Below, piece after piece: positions 24,388 through 36,021 of a stretch of DNA of 64,000 bases. This DNA comes from Moritella viscosa (GTDB lineage Bacteria; Pseudomonadota; Gammaproteobacteria; Enterobacterales; Moritellaceae): positions 4,351,846-4,415,845 of the forward strand of contig LN554852.1 in assembly GCA_000953735.1 (NCBI GenBank), written 5' to 3'. The position numbers were made by a program, and so were the translations under genes. Numbering within the stretch: the first letter of the stretch is position 1; each line of letters starts with the position of its first letter. The notes below the pieces were generated by a model that saw nothing but the letters and a program-made list of their open reading frames with translations, ran no database searches and was not told the origin of the DNA.

Positions 24388-24456
24388 AGTTTAAATAACA
24401 AACCAAAATAATGCAAATGCGAATTGGTTGCATTATCATTACACTTGTATTAAACT
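24388..24456. promoter_or_regulatory. symmetric divergent hmuT / hutX promoters with shared inverted repeat
   Basis: The perfect inverted repeat ATAATGCAA (24408-24416) and TTGCATTAT (24428-24436) is spaced by 11 bases. Each arm contains a -35 TTGCAT pointing outward. Each is followed after exactly 17 bases by the same -10, TAAACT: at 24451-24456 on plus for hutX and the complement of 24388-24393 on minus for hmuT. The arms share ATAATG/CATTAT with Fur half-sites, and ATTATCA occurs at 24432-24438. A repressor bound here could silence both directions. Fur is the likely candidate by family knowledge; binding itself is inferred. Confidence 0.7.
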
Positions 24457-24499
24457 ACTACTATTAGGTTAATGATAGGTAGCTATAAGGCTAAACAGT

Positions 24500-25036
24500 A
24501 TGCAAGAAAATACAATTCGCAATGAAATTCGTCAGTTAATGGCTGACCAACCTCGATTAAGAAGCATTGAAATCGCGATTAAGCTTAATTGCAGTGAATT
24601 ACAGGTGATCCAAGCATTACCAGAGCAAGAAGTTAATATGCTGCCAGCAGAACAAGCACAACGCTTATTAAGCGATATTGCTAACTGGGGAAAAGTGACT
24701 TGTATTATTGAAGTATCTGGTTTTGTATTTGAAGTAAAAGCACCTTTCCCGAAAGGAAGAAATGCCTACGGTTATTATAATTTATCGCACGATAGTGTTG
24801 GTTTACAAGGCCACTTAAAACTTGAAAATGTATCTGCAATAGCCCTACTCACACGTAAAGTTCAAGGTAAACTAAGCTACTATGTACAGTTCTTTGACCA
24901 TGATGGTAATAGCGTATTTAAGATTTATCTCGGTCGTGATAAAGATGAGCAAATTATACCAGAACAAATAACACGTTTTCATGCACTGTCAACGCAAACA
25001 ATAAGCGACGAAACTATCGCTATCGTTACTAACTAA
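24500..25036 (+). CDS. hutX: heme utilisation cytosolic carrier HutX
   Basis: A 178-residue protein of the HutX/ChuX/HuvX family, thought to bind imported heme in the cytoplasm and pass it to HutZ. The central GKVTCIIEVSGFVFEVKAPFP and the later LTRKVQGKLSYYVQFFD segments are typical. A helical N-terminal domain reads like a small winged-helix. It is the first gene of hutX-hutZ; the Vibrio order hutW-hutX-hutZ lacks hutW here. Confidence 0.9.
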   Translation: MQENTIRNEIRQLMADQPRLRSIEIAIKLNCSELQVIQALPEQEVNMLPAEQAQRLLSDIANWGKVTCIIEVSGFVFEVKAPFPKGRNAYGYYNLSHDSVGLQGHLKLENVSAIALLTRKVQGKLSYYVQFFDHDGNSVFKIYLGRDKDEQIIPEQITRFHALSTQTISDETIAIVTN

Positions 25037-25063
25037 ACATCAATCACAGACGCTAAGGTCATT

Positions 25064-25600
25064 ATGATGAACAAACAAGAACGCTTAGAAAATCGCTTAC
25101 AGCCCAAAATTGCAGAGTTTAGAGAAGAGCGTCAAACTTTAATTTTATCAACATTAAGCGCAGATGGATTTCCACATATCAGCTATGCACCATTTGTGCG
25201 CTTAGAGGATGGCTATTACATTTTAATCAGTGAAGTTGCAGAGCATACGCAAAATCTATTGGTGAATAAAAATCTATCATTCATGCTATTAGAAGATGAA
25301 CTAAATTCGAAACAAATTTTTGCTCGTCACCGTCTTACATATAAGGCTAATGCCGAAGTTATTGCCCGAGAAAGCGAATCTTGGTCACAAGCAATCCCAG
25401 CACTAGAGGCTCGTTTTGGTGAAATTATAACTAACTTAAGCGGTTTAAGTGATTTCCGTCTATTTCGTATCGAACCACAAATAGGTCGTTATGTAAAAGG
25501 ATTTGGTCAAGCTTATACGGTTAACGGTAATGACGATATTGACTTCGTACACTTAGAACAAGGTCACCAGCAGGTCAAAAAAGAAGTTGAAGCTCAATAA
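25064..25600 (+). CDS. hutZ: heme utilisation protein HutZ
   Basis: A 178-residue split-barrel protein of the pyridoxamine-phosphate oxidase-like superfamily. Vibrio cholerae HutZ degrades heme, and related HugZ proteins are heme oxygenases. Seen here are LILSTLSADGFPHISYAPFV at the N terminus and GRYVKGFGQAYTV near the C terminus, followed by FVHLEQGHQ, which holds candidate heme-ligand histidines. An AAGG site precedes the start. It is 27 bases after hutX and ends at a strong terminator. Confidence 0.9.
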   Translation: MMNKQERLENRLQPKIAEFREERQTLILSTLSADGFPHISYAPFVRLEDGYYILISEVAEHTQNLLVNKNLSFMLLEDELNSKQIFARHRLTYKANAEVIARESESWSQAIPALEARFGEIITNLSGLSDFRLFRIEPQIGRYVKGFGQAYTVNGNDDIDFVHLEQGHQQVKKEVEAQ

Positions 25601-25629
25601 CCAGTTCAATATAAGATACAGATAGGAAT

Positions 25630-25662
25630 AAAAGCAGATGAGATTAGTTCATCTGCTTTTTT
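25630..25662 (+). terminator. terminator after hutXZ
   Basis: Perfect 12-base arms AAAAGCAGATGA and TCATCTGCTTTT around a seven-base loop, followed by TTATTT. It lies 29 bases after the hutZ stop. The A-rich left flank could also allow termination of the convergent tilS transcript. Confidence 0.88.
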
Positions 25663-25702
25663 ATTTCTAACATAAATGATTATCAGTATCTGCTATCACT
25701 CG

Positions 25703-27097
25703 TTAGCGGGTGACATGCCAACACAAGCCAGCCTTCGCTGCATAGCCCTTGCATATCCAGAGTCCAACAGCGCACACAAGCACATCTCCATAGTAGACTA
25801 ATGGGATACGATCACGTAACCAAGGTGCCACCTGATATTCTTGATATAACTTCTTAATACTGCGCGAACCACTACGTCCAATAGGGTGACATTTACCCTC
25901 ACCGCGAAAACGAATAGTTACTTTTTCATGTGCGAGTGGAGCTTTCAAACAAATCGCACTGGTATCGTCATCAATTGTATTACCGCTATCAACGCCACTC
26001 TTGTCTTGTTTCGTGTCTTGTAAAAACAAGAAGCCAATATTGTCCGGTAACACAATACGCTGAGGTTTTTGATGTTCAAGCACTATCACTACGTCTTTTA
26101 GCTCTGCGTATTTCTGCTGATTATAAAGCACACCTTGATAACGGCGAAACTCGCCCGCCTGCCAGCTCAGTTGTGGATTAGCATCATCAGCGGCATTCAC
26201 CACCTCCAGCCACAATTTATCTAAATGGTGTCGGCTTGGCATAGGTAACTGTTGACGAGAAAGCCAAAAACGGATGACATTATTACGGCGAATTTTTGAT
26301 AGTTTATCTAATTCAACAATTTTTAACCCGACTAAATAATGTTCACAAGTAACAAGATCCATTTGTGCAATTTCATCCGTTAACGCTTGTTGCTCGGCAC
26401 AGAGTTCAGCGCTGCGATGGACAGCATGAGCGATACCCGGCCAACGTTGTTTCAAACTGGGAATAACTTGATGACGTAAGAAATTACGATCATAGCTCTG
26501 GTCATTATTACTTTCGTCTTCAACCCAAGATAATTGTGCTTGGCTGGCATAATCCACCAGTATTTGTTGCGGATGAGTCAGTAAAGGACGAACTATTTGG
26601 CAGTTTGCTTGTAATGAAAAAGGCATCTGCGCAGCCATTGCCGACAAGCCTTTTACACCAGCACCACGCTTAAGCTGCAGCAAAAATGTTTCAAGCTGAT
26701 CATCCAAATGCTGACCAAGTAGTAATAATGATGCGTTCTTTAAGTGCTGCGCTATTGCTTGGTAACGGGCGGTGCGTGCTTTCGCTTCTAAACTTTCTCG
26801 ACTGCCAACATCAAGCACTACCTTTTCGGCAATAAAATTAATTCCTAACGCCGCGGCAGTTTGCTGACAATGTGCAGACCAAGTATCCGCATTGTCGCTT
26901 AAACCGTGATGAACATGCACCGCAAGGTAATCATGCTGAGGATATAATTGCTGATAACGGGCAAGTAAATGTAATAACACATGAGAATCAAGACCTCCGC
27001 TATAAGCAAGTACAATTTGCATAGGTTTTGTCGTTAACGATTGTAACGAGTGCTGAAATGTTGAAAAAAGATCGACGTTAGTAACCACAGTTATCAT
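25703..27097 (-). CDS. tilS: tRNA(Ile)-lysidine synthase TilS
   Basis: Modifies the wobble cytidine of the CAU-anticodon tRNA-Ile to lysidine, allowing AUA decoding. The product is 464 residues (E. coli 432). The PP-loop ATPase motif SGGLDSHVLLHLL lies near residue 35, with HVHHGLSDNADTW and LGQHLDDQLET following. The C-terminal domain has RFRGEGKCHPIGRSGSRSIKKL. Either ATG 27097 or an adjacent GTG could be the start. It is convergent with hutZ and follows accA, with a terminator between. Confidence 0.94.
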   Translation of the reverse strand: MITVVTNVDLFSTFQHSLQSLTTKPMQIVLAYSGGLDSHVLLHLLARYQQLYPQHDYLAVHVHHGLSDNADTWSAHCQQTAAALGINFIAEKVVLDVGSRESLEAKARTARYQAIAQHLKNASLLLLGQHLDDQLETFLLQLKRGAGVKGLSAMAAQMPFSLQANCQIVRPLLTHPQQILVDYASQAQLSWVEDESNNDQSYDRNFLRHQVIPSLKQRWPGIAHAVHRSAELCAEQQALTDEIAQMDLVTCEHYLVGLKIVELDKLSKIRRNNVIRFWLSRQQLPMPSRHHLDKLWLEVVNAADDANPQLSWQAGEFRRYQGVLYNQQKYAELKDVVIVLEHQKPQRIVLPDNIGFLFLQDTKQDKSGVDSGNTIDDDTSAICLKAPLAHEKVTIRFRGEGKCHPIGRSGSRSIKKLYQEYQVAPWLRDRIPLVYYGDVLVCAVGLWICKGYAAKAGLCWHVTR

Positions 27098-27144
27098 CAC
27101 AGTTAGAATAGACCAAAACAGTATATACCGAAAAGAGGTGGATA

Positions 27145-27177
27145 TAAAAAAACCGCTAATAAAGCTATCAGCGGTTT
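27145..27177 (-). terminator. terminator after accA
   Basis: On the minus strand, AAACCGCT and AGCGGTTT (positions 27177-27150) form a hairpin with a 12-base loop, followed by a run of T complementary to the A run at 27146-27152. It lies about 50 bases after the accA stop and before tilS. Confidence 0.82.
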
Positions 27178-27225
27178 AATAAATATGATTCGATTATCTT
27201 TATAACAATCTAGTGTTATAACCGC

Positions 27226-28176
27226 TTACATGCCAAATGACATTAGACGCTCATAACGTTGTTCTAACAATGTCTCATGCTCAAGCGGTGTAAGCTCAGC
27301 AAGATCCGCTTTAATACGCTCTTTCAAGTTAGAAGCCATTAAAGCCATATCTCTATGTGCGCCACCGAGTGGTTCTGAGATAACGGTATTAATCAAATCT
27401 AAACTCTTAAGTCGCTCAGCAGTGATCCCCATTGCTTCAGCTGCTAAAGGGGCTTTATCGGCAGACTTCCATAAGATTGACGCACAACCTTCAGGAGAGA
27501 TCACCGAATAAGTACTGTATTGCAGCATATTCACACGATCACCAACACCAATCGCTAATGCACCACCCGAACCACCTTCACCAATCACAGTACAAATAAC
27601 CGGAACTGTAAGCTCAGCCATTTCTTTTAAATTACGTGCAATCGCTTCACTTTGACCACGCTCTTCAGCACCGACACCAGGGTAAGCACCAGGGGTATCA
27701 ATAAAGGTAATGATAGGCATCTTGAATTTTTCTGCCATTTTCATTAAACGCAACGCTTTACGGTAACCTTCTGGACGCGGCATACCAAAGTTGCGTATTA
27801 ATTTTTCCTTAGTATCACGGCCTTTTTGCTGGCCAATAATCATCACTGGCATACCATCTAAACGTGCCGTACCACCAACAATTGCTTTATCATCAGAAAA
27901 AGCACGATCACCTGCCAATTCATCGAAATCAGTAAAAACATGTTCGATATAATCAAGTGTATATGGACGCTGTGGATGACGAGCCATCTTAGCGACATCC
28001 CAAGGTTTCAAATCACTGAATATTTTTGTTGTTAGTTCAGCATTTTTCTTTTCTAAACGAAATATTTCATCTTGTAGATCAACATCATCAGTATTGTTAG
28101 TCACAAGTTTTAATTCATCGATTTGAGCCTGCAATTCTGCAATCGGCTGTTCAAAATCTAAAAAATTTATGGCCAT
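27226..28176 (-). CDS. accA: acetyl-CoA carboxylase carboxyltransferase subunit alpha
   Basis: With AccD, transfers the carboxyl group from biotin to acetyl-CoA to form malonyl-CoA, the first step of fatty acid synthesis. The 316 residues (E. coli 319) include [18 protein letters not shown] at the N terminus, [22 protein letters not shown] and the crotonase-fold [15 protein letters not shown] segment. It follows dnaE by 66 bases on the same strand, as in E. coli. accD is not in this window. Confidence 0.97.
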   Translation of the reverse strand: MAINFLDFEQPIAELQAQIDELKLVTNNTDDVDLQDEIFRLEKKNAELTTKIFSDLKPWDVAKMARHPQRPYTLDYIEHVFTDFDELAGDRAFSDDKAIVGGTARLDGMPVMIIGQQKGRDTKEKLIRNFGMPRPEGYRKALRLMKMAEKFKMPIITFIDTPGAYPGVGAEERGQSEAIARNLKEMAELTVPVICTVIGEGGSGGALAIGVGDRVNMLQYSTYSVISPEGCASILWKSADKAPLAAEAMGITAERLKSLDLINTVISEPLGGAHRDMALMASNLKERIKADLAELTPLEHETLLEQRYERLMSFGM

Positions 28177-28242
28177 GAGGCGCTGCTTCCTTATCTAATA
28201 TTATTGCTAATGGCTAATGACGACAATCTTATAACGTCAGCA

Positions 28243-31200
28243 CTAATCAAATTCAAGATCAACATTTCCCGACCCTAGCATCAGCTCTAATCCATATAAA
28301 AGCTCATCAGTGGGCGATACTCGCCATTCGACACCTAAAGTTAATTTAGCCCTCGCATCGGCGCGTTGATAATATATATTTATGGGACAAGTACCCGCAC
28401 GATAAGGTTCAAGTGTATCCATAAACTTACCCATAAACGTATCATTCATTTTGTCTGCATTTAACTGTAATGTGAGGCCACGCGCATAACGCTCTCGCGC
28501 AGCTTCAATATCCATAACTTCTCTGGCGGTCATCTTATACCCACCATTGAAATCGTCAAAGCTGACCTCTCCAGTAATCACTAAAATACGATCTTTAGCT
28601 ATATATTCCTCATAACGTTCAAACGCTTCTGAGAAGAACATCACACTTAAGCGGCCACTTTTGTCATCAATCTCTAAGATCCCCATGCGGGTACCTTTCT
28701 TCGTCACTTTAACTTGTGCAGAAATAACTAAACCAACCGCAGTCACAACTTTACCACGTTCGGTCGGTTTTACATCTTTCAAACGATTACTCGAATAACG
28801 TTTAACTTCTTTAATATACTGGTTAATTGGATGGCCAGTAAGATAAAGACCTAAGGTTTCTCGCTCCCCTTCCAGCCATACTTTATCAGGCCATTCAGGT
28901 ACATCAGCAAACTTACCCTCAATTTCTTCCGGTTCAGTGGTTAAAATACCAAACAAGTCACTTTGACCATGCGCTTCGGCTATCGCGTGTTGTGCAGCGG
29001 CTTTCATAGCTTCAGGTAATGTCGCATGCAAGGCCGCGCGATGAGGACCTAATTTATCTAATGCTCCTGCGTAAATGAGTTTTTCCATGATACGCTTATT
29101 GATTTTTTTCAAATCAACTCGATTACAGAAATCAAATAGATCAGAGAACTCACCACCACTTTCTCGGGCGGCAATAATTGCATCAATTGGCCCTTCACCC
29201 ACGCCTTTAATTGCACCTATACCATAAATAATGGTCTGGTCTTCGTCGACATTAAACTTAAATAAACCTTTGTTCACATCAGGCGGTAATAGTGTTAACC
29301 CCATGCGTTCCACTTCATCAACCAAGGTCACCACTTTCTCGGTATTATCCATATCAGCAGACATAACCGCCGCCATGAAATAAGAAGGGTAATGGGTCTT
29401 CATCCACAGCGTTTGATACGATACCAGAGCGTAAGCGGCAGAATGTGATTTATTGAAACCGTAACCCGCGAACTTTTCTACTAGATCGAAAATCTTCATC
29501 GACAGGTCACCGTCGACACCGTTATTTATCGCGCCTTCTTTGAAAGTACCACGCTGTTTTTCCATCTCTTCTGGTTTTTTCTTACCCATAGCACGACGTA
29601 GCATGTCGGCACCACCGAGGGTATAACCAGATAAGACTTGGGCAATCTGCATTACTTGTTCTTGATACAAGATAATGCCGTAGGTCGGAGCGAGGATTTC
29701 TTTCAACGATTCATGTTGATATTGGGCATCTGGGTAAGATACTTCTTCTCGACCATGCTTACGGTCAATAAAGTTATCTACCATGCCTGATTGTAATGGG
29801 CCGGGACGGAACAAGGCCACCAGTGCAATCATATCTTCAAAGCTATCGGGTTTTAAACGACGGATCAGGTCCTTCATACCACGTGATTCTAACTGGAATA
29901 CCGCGGTCGTTTCTGAGCGCTGTAATAAGTCAAAACACTTTTTATCGGTAATATCAATCGACTCAATACGGATCGCGTCTTTACCTTGCTTCAGTAGATG
30001 TGGATTTGCCATATCCAGTGCCCACTGAATAATGGTCAAGGTTCGTAGACCCAAGAAATCGAATTTAACCAGCCCAGCTTCTTCCACATCGTTTTTGTCA
30101 AACTGGGTAACCGGGTTATTACCTGTATCATCACAATACAGTGGTGCAAAATCAGTGATCACGGTAGGTGAAATAACCACACCACCCGCATGTTTACCGG
30201 CGTTACGTGTTACACCTTCCAGAATACGCGCCATATCAACCAGCGCGCGGACTTCTTCATCACCTTGATACATTTCATCCAAACGCGGTTCAATATCCCA
30301 CGCTTTACCTAAGGTCATACCCGGATCGCCGGGAATTAACTTAGAAATACGATCAACAAAACCGAACGGATGGCCAAGTACACGACCTACGTCACGAATA
30401 ACCGCTTTTGCCGCCATAGTACCAAAAGTGATGATCTGACTTACTGCATCGCGGTTATACAATTCGGCAACGTGATCGATCACCTCGTCACGACGGTCCA
30501 TACAGAAATCGACATCGAAATCGGGCATAGATACACGTTCAGGATTCAAGAAACGTTCGAACAGTAATTCGTATTCAAGTGGATCAAGATCGGTAATTTT
30601 CAATGCATAAGCCACTAATGAACCGGCACCGGATCCTCGACCAGGTCCAACTGGAATATTGTTATCTTTACTCCATTGGATGAACTCCATCACGATCAGG
30701 AAATAACCAGGGAAGCCCATGTCGTTAATTACTTTTAATTCAATATCGAGGCGGTCTTCATATGCAGGACGCTGACGTTCACGCTCTTCAGGATCGGGAA
30801 ATAAGAAATCAAGGCGTTCAACTAGGCCATCTTCAGATACTTTGACTAAGAAATCTTCTGTCGACAACTCACCCGTTGGGAAGTTAGGTAAAAAATATTC
30901 TCCTAAGCGTACAGTCGCATTACAACGTTTTGCTATTTCAACTGAGTTAGCCAACGCTTCTGGAATATCAGCAAATAACTCACACATTTCGTCTTCACTG
31001 CGTAAGTACTGTTCTTTACTGTATAGCCTAGGGCGACGCTTGTCTTCTAACGTATAACCATCATGAATCGACACACGAATTTCATGAGCATCAAATTCAT
31101 CTTCATGTAAGAACACCACATCATTGGTGGCAACAACAGGTAACTGATACTGGGTGGCAAAATCGACAGCCATGTGCAGATAAGCTTCTTCGTCTGGACG

Positions 31201-31722
31201 ACCAGTACGAATTAATTCAAGATAATAACTATCGGGGAAGTGTGCTTGGTAAAATTGTAAGCACTGTAGTGCTAATGCATCATTACCTTTTAATAGGGCT
31301 TTACCTATATCACCATTACGCGCACCAGATAATAATATTACGCCTTCGGCATGCTCAGCTAACCAAGCTTTATCAATAATGGCACGACCATCAACATGAC
31401 CACGACTATAAGCTTTGGAGATCAATACCGTAATGTTGTTATAGCCTTTGTTATCTTTGGCTAAGGCTGTTAGCTTAAATTGCTCATCTGGGTATTCTTC
31501 ACTTTGCACCCAAAAGTCAGCGCCAAGAATGGGTTTAACCCCTGCCCTTTGCATTCCACCATAAAACTTAACTAATGCGCACATATTGGTTTGATCGGTT
31601 AATGCGATCGCGGGCATATTGAGTTCTTGTAAACGGGGCGCTAAACGTTTGATACGTACTAAGCTGTCCACCATCGAGAATTCAGAGTGTAAATGCAGGT
31701 GAATAAAACGAGGTTCTGCCAT
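28243..31722 (-). CDS. dnaE: DNA polymerase III alpha subunit
   Basis: Replicative polymerase catalytic subunit. The 1,159 residues match E. coli DnaE (1,160). An N-terminal PHP domain starts [14 protein letters not shown]. The polymerase motif PDFDVD has catalytic aspartates D401 and D403, at the same numbers as in E. coli. A finger region with [12 protein letters not shown], tandem HhH motifs ([13 protein letters not shown]) and an OB fold ([23 protein letters not shown]) follow. It lies 79 bases downstream of rnhB within the conserved lpx-rnhB-dnaE-accA block. Confidence 0.98.
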   Translation of the reverse strand: MAEPRFIHLHLHSEFSMVDSLVRIKRLAPRLQELNMPAIALTDQTNMCALVKFYGGMQRAGVKPILGADFWVQSEEYPDEQFKLTALAKDNKGYNNITVLISKAYSRGHVDGRAIIDKAWLAEHAEGVILLSGARNGDIGKALLKGNDALALQCLQFYQAHFPDSYYLELIRTGRPDEEAYLHMAVDFATQYQLPVVATNDVVFLHEDEFDAHEIRVSIHDGYTLEDKRRPRLYSKEQYLRSEDEMCELFADIPEALANSVEIAKRCNATVRLGEYFLPNFPTGELSTEDFLVKVSEDGLVERLDFLFPDPEERERQRPAYEDRLDIELKVINDMGFPGYFLIVMEFIQWSKDNNIPVGPGRGSGAGSLVAYALKITDLDPLEYELLFERFLNPERVSMPDFDVDFCMDRRDEVIDHVAELYNRDAVSQIITFGTMAAKAVIRDVGRVLGHPFGFVDRISKLIPGDPGMTLGKAWDIEPRLDEMYQGDEEVRALVDMARILEGVTRNAGKHAGGVVISPTVITDFAPLYCDDTGNNPVTQFDKNDVEEAGLVKFDFLGLRTLTIIQWALDMANPHLLKQGKDAIRIESIDITDKKCFDLLQRSETTAVFQLESRGMKDLIRRLKPDSFEDMIALVALFRPGPLQSGMVDNFIDRKHGREEVSYPDAQYQHESLKEILAPTYGIILYQEQVMQIAQVLSGYTLGGADMLRRAMGKKKPEEMEKQRGTFKEGAINNGVDGDLSMKIFDLVEKFAGYGFNKSHSAAYALVSYQTLWMKTHYPSYFMAAVMSADMDNTEKVVTLVDEVERMGLTLLPPDVNKGLFKFNVDEDQTIIYGIGAIKGVGEGPIDAIIAARESGGEFSDLFDFCNRVDLKKINKRIMEKLIYAGALDKLGPHRAALHATLPEAMKAAAQHAIAEAHGQSDLFGILTTEPEEIEGKFADVPEWPDKVWLEGERETLGLYLTGHPINQYIKEVKRYSSNRLKDVKPTERGKVVTAVGLVISAQVKVTKKGTRMGILEIDDKSGRLSVMFFSEAFERYEEYIAKDRILVITGEVSFDDFNGGYKMTAREVMDIEAARERYARGLTLQLNADKMNDTFMGKFMDTLEPYRAGTCPINIYYQRADARAKLTLGVEWRVSPTDELLYGLELMLGSGNVDLEFD

Positions 31723-31801
31723 AATTAAAACTTTCTGCTAATTGAGAGTAGATAAATAAAACGGGAAACAATAATGTGAAATGGCACTCGGCCACCTCAT
31801 C

Positions 31802-32401
31802 TTATTTTAATAGACCCAGCGCCCGTTGCACAGGTTTAAAACTTTTACGGTACTCTTCTGTCGGTCCAAGTTCCGCTAATTTTTCCATGTGCGCTTTGGT
31901 TGGATAACCCTTATGTTGCGCAAAACCATATTCAGGGTAACGTTCATGCAATTCATCCATTTCAGCATCTCGTACTACTTTTGCTAAGATTGACGCCGCA
32001 CTTATTTCCGCTACGCGCAAATCGCCTTTTACAATGGCTTCTGCAGTCATAGGTAATGCAGGGCAACGATTACCATCAATAAACACATGTTCTGGTTGCA
32101 GAGTAAGCCCTGCAACCGCTCGCTGCATTGCTACCATGGTTGCTTGTAAGATATTCAGTTCATCAATCTCACTAGGGCTACAACGACCAATACTCCACGC
32201 TAATGCTTTTTCCTTAATCTCAGGAAAGAGTAATTGACGTTTTTTATCACTTAATTTTTTTGAATCGGTTAGCCCTATAATTGGGTTATTCGGATCTAAT
32301 ATCACCGCAGCGGTAACAACATCACCCACTAATGGACCACGGCCCACTTCGTCAACACCAGCAACAAGTTTCCCCTCAGGGTAAATTACTTCATCATACA
32401 T
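31802..32401 (-). CDS. rnhB: ribonuclease HII
   Basis: Cleaves the RNA strand of RNA:DNA hybrids and excises single ribonucleotides from DNA. The 199 residues (E. coli 198) show the [15 protein letters not shown] motif with the acidic pair, [15 protein letters not shown] and [16 protein letters not shown]. It starts 15 bases after the lpxB stop and is probably translated from the same message. Confidence 0.96.
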   Translation of the reverse strand: MYDEVIYPEGKLVAGVDEVGRGPLVGDVVTAAVILDPNNPIIGLTDSKKLSDKKRQLLFPEIKEKALAWSIGRCSPSEIDELNILQATMVAMQRAVAGLTLQPEHVFIDGNRCPALPMTAEAIVKGDLRVAEISAASILAKVVRDAEMDELHERYPEYGFAQHKGYPTKAHMEKLAELGPTEEYRKSFKPVQRALGLLK

Positions 32402-32416
32402 ATTATTTACCTGTCT

Positions 32417-33625
32417 TTAGGTTGCACTAGTTTTATCATTGGCTTGTTCACTATCATCAGAAGAAGCTATAGTACTCACGTTGTCATTAATCAATTCGAG
32501 TACTGCATCCGCGGCTTGTTTATCCGCATCACAACGGATCTGTTTATGCAGTTCAGTAAAGTGTGCAATCAGTTTAGCATTGTCTGTTTCTAATAGTTTA
32601 GCCATTTCCTCTGCCAATATTTCGGGTTGGCAGTCATCTTGTAAACGCTCAGCGACAATTTCTTTTTTTGCCAACAAGTTTGGTAATGACACAAACGGTG
32701 CTTTCATCAAACGTAACATGATCTTATACGTAATCGGCTTAACACGATAACCAACCACCATCGCACGCTTCATCAACATGGTTTCGAGCGCTGCAGTACC
32801 AGATGCTAATAGCACCGCATCTGCAACAGCCATTGCTTCACGCGCATGTCCATCAAGCACGATCACCTCAAGCTCAGGTGCTATTTCTTGCTTAATAGCT
32901 AAAAACTGTTCTTTACGTTCTTCATTCACCATAGGCACAACGAACTGCAGATCACTAAATCGCTGTTTTAATAACATCGCAGTTTCTAAAAAGCTGGCTG
33001 ATAGTAACCCAACTTCGCCTGCACGACTACCCGGTAAAATAGCCACATAACGTTGCTTAGGATCGAGTTTTAATTGCGTGATTGCGGCTTGTTTATCAGC
33101 TCCCGCTAGTGGGATTGAATCCGCCATAGTATGCCCAACAAAACGACAAGGTACATCATATTCATCATAAAACGCTTTTTCAAATGGTAGAAAGGCGAGC
33201 ACCATATCCACGGCTTTTTTAATTTTGAAAACGCGTTTTTGGCGCCATGCCCAAACTGAAGGGCTGACATAATGTACGGTTTTTATACCGCTTGCTTTTA
33301 GCTTTAATTCAATGGGAATATTAAAATCTGGCGCATCAACACCAATAAAGATATCAGGTGGGTTTTGCTTAAAATGAGCAAGTACTTCTCGTTTAACTTT
33401 AAACAGTCGAGGGAGGCGACCAAGTACTTCGACAAGACCAAATACAGATAACTCTTCCATTTCGAATAAGGTGTTAAAACCAAGCGCTTGCATGCGAGGT
33501 CCAGCAATCCCCTCGAAAATGGCATCTGGATGACGAGATTTAATTTCTTTGATTAGCGCGGCAGCTAAAATATCGCCGGAGACTTCTCCGGCGATAATAC
33601 CAATACGTAATGGTTTCGTTGTCAT
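32417..33625 (-). CDS. lpxB: lipid-A-disaccharide synthase LpxB
   Basis: Inverting glycosyltransferase that joins lipid X to UDP-2,3-diacylglucosamine at the inner face of the membrane. The product is 402 residues (E. coli 382) and begins [20 protein letters not shown]. It also carries [27 protein letters not shown] and [14 protein letters not shown]. The C-terminal 20-25 residues form a Ser/Asp/Thr-rich tail beyond the E. coli end. It lies 25 bases after lpxA. Confidence 0.96.
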   Translation of the reverse strand: MTTKPLRIGIIAGEVSGDILAAALIKEIKSRHPDAIFEGIAGPRMQALGFNTLFEMEELSVFGLVEVLGRLPRLFKVKREVLAHFKQNPPDIFIGVDAPDFNIPIELKLKASGIKTVHYVSPSVWAWRQKRVFKIKKAVDMVLAFLPFEKAFYDEYDVPCRFVGHTMADSIPLAGADKQAAITQLKLDPKQRYVAILPGSRAGEVGLLSASFLETAMLLKQRFSDLQFVVPMVNEERKEQFLAIKQEIAPELEVIVLDGHAREAMAVADAVLLASGTAALETMLMKRAMVVGYRVKPITYKIMLRLMKAPFVSLPNLLAKKEIVAERLQDDCQPEILAEEMAKLLETDNAKLIAHFTELHKQIRCDADKQAADAVLELINDNVSTIASSDDSEQANDKTSAT

Positions 33626-33650
33626 TGTAAGCTATCTATAAAGAATACGA

Positions 33651-34421
33651 TTAACGAATAATACCACGTTCATTGGTTTTTAAAAATTCTGTAAACAAAG
33701 CAACGCTCGGTTGTTCTTTTGCACTTGCTTCTAATGCAGTTAATGCTTCAGTAAGGGTATTTCCTTGACGGTATAATACACGGTAAGCACGCTTAACCGC
33801 TTTAATCGCGTCAGCATCAAAACCGCGGCGCTTTAGACCTTCAGAATTAATACCAAAAGGCTTCGCGTGATGACCCGATGCCATTACATACGGAGGAATA
33901 TCTTTAATGATAACCGAACCACCAGCAACAAAGGCGTGAGAACCCACTTTACCAAATTGGTGGATCGCTGCATGACCACCAAAAATCACATAATCACCAA
34001 TGTGTACGTGACCAGCTAATGTCGCGTTGTTAGCAAAAATACAGTTATCACCGATGATCACATCATGCGCAACATGCGCATTCACCATAAACAAGCTATT
34101 GCTACCAATTTTGGTCAAACCTTGGTCTTGTACTGTACCGCGGTGAATGGTAACGCCTTCACGGAACACGTTATTATCACCAATCTCAAGACGAGTGTTT
34201 TCACCTGCATATTTAAGATCTTGGCACTGTTCGCCAATCGAACCGTATTGGAAAAAGCGATTGCCTTTACCAATTTTACAAGGACCGTTGATCACAACAT
34301 GAGACGAAATCACACAGTCATCACCAATCTCAACATTTTCACCAACGATAGTCCAAGGACCAATTTTTACATTTTTACCAATTTTTGCGCTTTCATGCAC
34401 AATAGCTGTTTCATGGATCAC
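33651..34421 (-). CDS. lpxA: UDP-N-acetylglucosamine acyltransferase LpxA
   Basis: First enzyme of lipid A synthesis: moves a 3-hydroxyacyl chain from ACP to UDP-GlcNAc. The 256 residues (E. coli 262) form a left-handed beta helix of hexapeptide repeats, with VNAHVAHDV holding the catalytic histidine and a C-terminal helical part with GLKRRGF. The start is GTG, sharing its first base with the last base of the fabZ stop (TAGTG), a sign of coupled translation. Confidence 0.96.
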   Translation of the reverse strand: MIHETAIVHESAKIGKNVKIGPWTIVGENVEIGDDCVISSHVVINGPCKIGKGNRFFQYGSIGEQCQDLKYAGENTRLEIGDNNVFREGVTIHRGTVQDQGLTKIGSNSLFMVNAHVAHDVIIGDNCIFANNATLAGHVHIGDYVIFGGHAAIHQFGKVGSHAFVAGGSVIIKDIPPYVMASGHHAKPFGINSEGLKRRGFDADAIKAVKRAYRVLYRQGNTLTEALTALEASAKEQPSVALFTEFLKTNERGIIR

Positions 34422-34876
34422 TATTTAGCCTCTCGTCTTGCGCACATGATTTCAGCTTCACATACAACGCTACCATCGACTTTTGCGATCGCAACAAAGC
34501 GGCCAATTCCACGGCGTTCTTTAATTAATTCAATATGCAAATGTAACACATCACCCGGTACTACAGGTTTACGAAAACGCGCCTTATCAATACCAGCGAA
34601 ATAATACAGTTCATTATCGCTAGGGCCACCAGATGACTTATAACCTAGAAGACCAGATGCTTGCGCTAATGCTTCTAAAATAAGTACACCAGGGAAAATA
34701 GGCTGTTTTGGGAAATGTCCCGTAAATTGTGGTTCATTTACCGATACATTTTTAACTGCATGTAGTGATTTACCCGCTTCGAAATCGAGTACTCGATCAA
34801 CAAGTAAAAATGGGTACCTGTGTGGCAGTAATTCCATGATTTCTTGTATTTCAATTCTATTTAGTTGTTCACTCAA
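34421..34876 (-). CDS. fabZ: 3-hydroxyacyl-ACP dehydratase FabZ
   Basis: Dehydrates 3-hydroxyacyl-ACP during fatty acid elongation, competing with LpxA and LpxD for the same substrate. The 151-residue length equals that of E. coli FabZ. The hot-dog fold motifs are [14 protein letters not shown], the [19 protein letters not shown] block with the catalytic histidine, and [11 protein letters not shown] with the catalytic glutamate. The start is TTG, with an AGGAA site 7-8 bases upstream. It sits between lpxD and lpxA, as in most gammaproteobacteria. Confidence 0.96.
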   Translation of the reverse strand: MSEQLNRIEIQEIMELLPHRYPFLLVDRVLDFEAGKSLHAVKNVSVNEPQFTGHFPKQPIFPGVLILEALAQASGLLGYKSSGGPSDNELYYFAGIDKARFRKPVVPGDVLHLHIELIKERRGIGRFVAIAKVDGSVVCEAEIMCARREAK

Positions 34877-34915
34877 AATTTTATTCCTGTCACAACGAAA
34901 GCTTATTCCGTTTTT

Positions 34916-35926
34916 CTAACTTGATTTTTCTAATTTAGATAAGCGCTTGTGCATATCATCAATTTTCATTACACGGGCAGTTTGACGACGCCATTCACGA
35001 TTGGATTGTGCTGGAATGCCTGATGAATAAAGACCCGCTTTATCAATCGGACGCATTACCATCGACATACCTGTGATATTAACGTTATCGGTTATTTCCA
35101 TATGACCATTGATAACACTACCACCACCAATCATGCATTGTTTACCTAGTTTTAAGCTTCCTGCTAACAGAGTACCGCCCGAGATAGCCGTATTTTCACC
35201 TATTTCAACATTATGACCAACTTGACATTGATTATCTAAAATCACGCCATCAGCAATAATAGTATTATCTAACGCGCCACGATCGATCGTTGTACATGCA
35301 CCGATCTCAACTCGATCACCAATAATAACACGACCCAATTGCGGGATCTTAATCCACTTGCCGCCATCATTGGCATAACCAAAACCATCAGCACCAATCA
35401 CGGTACCACTTTGGAGCAAGCAATCACGGCCAATTTCGATATCATGATAAATAGTAACATTTGCCCACAACTTAGTGCTCTGACCAATTCGGGTATTTTT
35501 ACCAATAAAACAGCCCGCACCAATTATCACGTTATCCGCGAGTGATACACCAGTTTCAATAACTGCGTTAGCACCAATAGCAACATTGTCACCTAGTACC
35601 ACATCGTCAGCAATTACCGCACTCGGGGCAATATCAGTTGCTGGCGCTGGTGTGGTGTCAAGTAACTGTGCGACTAATGCAAAACCAACGTAGGGATTTT
35701 TCATTACCAATGCATTGGTATTACACGCGGCAAGATCATCCTGTTTAAGGATCACAGCAGACGCCGCAACAGTAGCTAATTGAGCGCTGTATTTGCTATC
35801 ACTTAAAAAAGTGATACTACCTGACTGTGCATTTTGCATCGAGTTAATTGCATTAATCTCGATGCTGCCATCGCCATGTAGTTCAGCTTTAATTGCTGTA
35901 GCTATTTGTTGTAACGTCATTGCCAT
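34916..35926 (-). CDS. lpxD: UDP-3-O-(3-hydroxyacyl)glucosamine N-acyltransferase LpxD
   Basis: Adds the second 3-hydroxyacyl chain in lipid A synthesis. The 336 residues (E. coli 341) have an N-terminal uridine-binding domain, then many hexapeptide repeats. The catalytic histidine is probably in [16 protein letters not shown] short helical C-terminal tail ([11 protein letters not shown]) closes the trimer. It lies between skp and fabZ. Confidence 0.96.
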   Translation of the reverse strand: MAMTLQQIATAIKAELHGDGSIEINAINSMQNAQSGSITFLSDSKYSAQLATVAASAVILKQDDLAACNTNALVMKNPYVGFALVAQLLDTTPAPATDIAPSAVIADDVVLGDNVAIGANAVIETGVSLADNVIIGAGCFIGKNTRIGQSTKLWANVTIYHDIEIGRDCLLQSGTVIGADGFGYANDGGKWIKIPQLGRVIIGDRVEIGACTTIDRGALDNTIIADGVILDNQCQVGHNVEIGENTAISGGTLLAGSLKLGKQCMIGGGSVINGHMEITDNVNITGMSMVMRPIDKAGLYSSGIPAQSNREWRRQTARVMKIDDMHKRLSKLEKSS

Positions 35927-36021
35927 GTGAAACCTTTCTACTCTATAAAATTTTTGTGCTACTGTACTACATTTGTTGTGCAGTTAAATATAGTTACTGA
36001 CTTATATGTTGCAAAATACAG

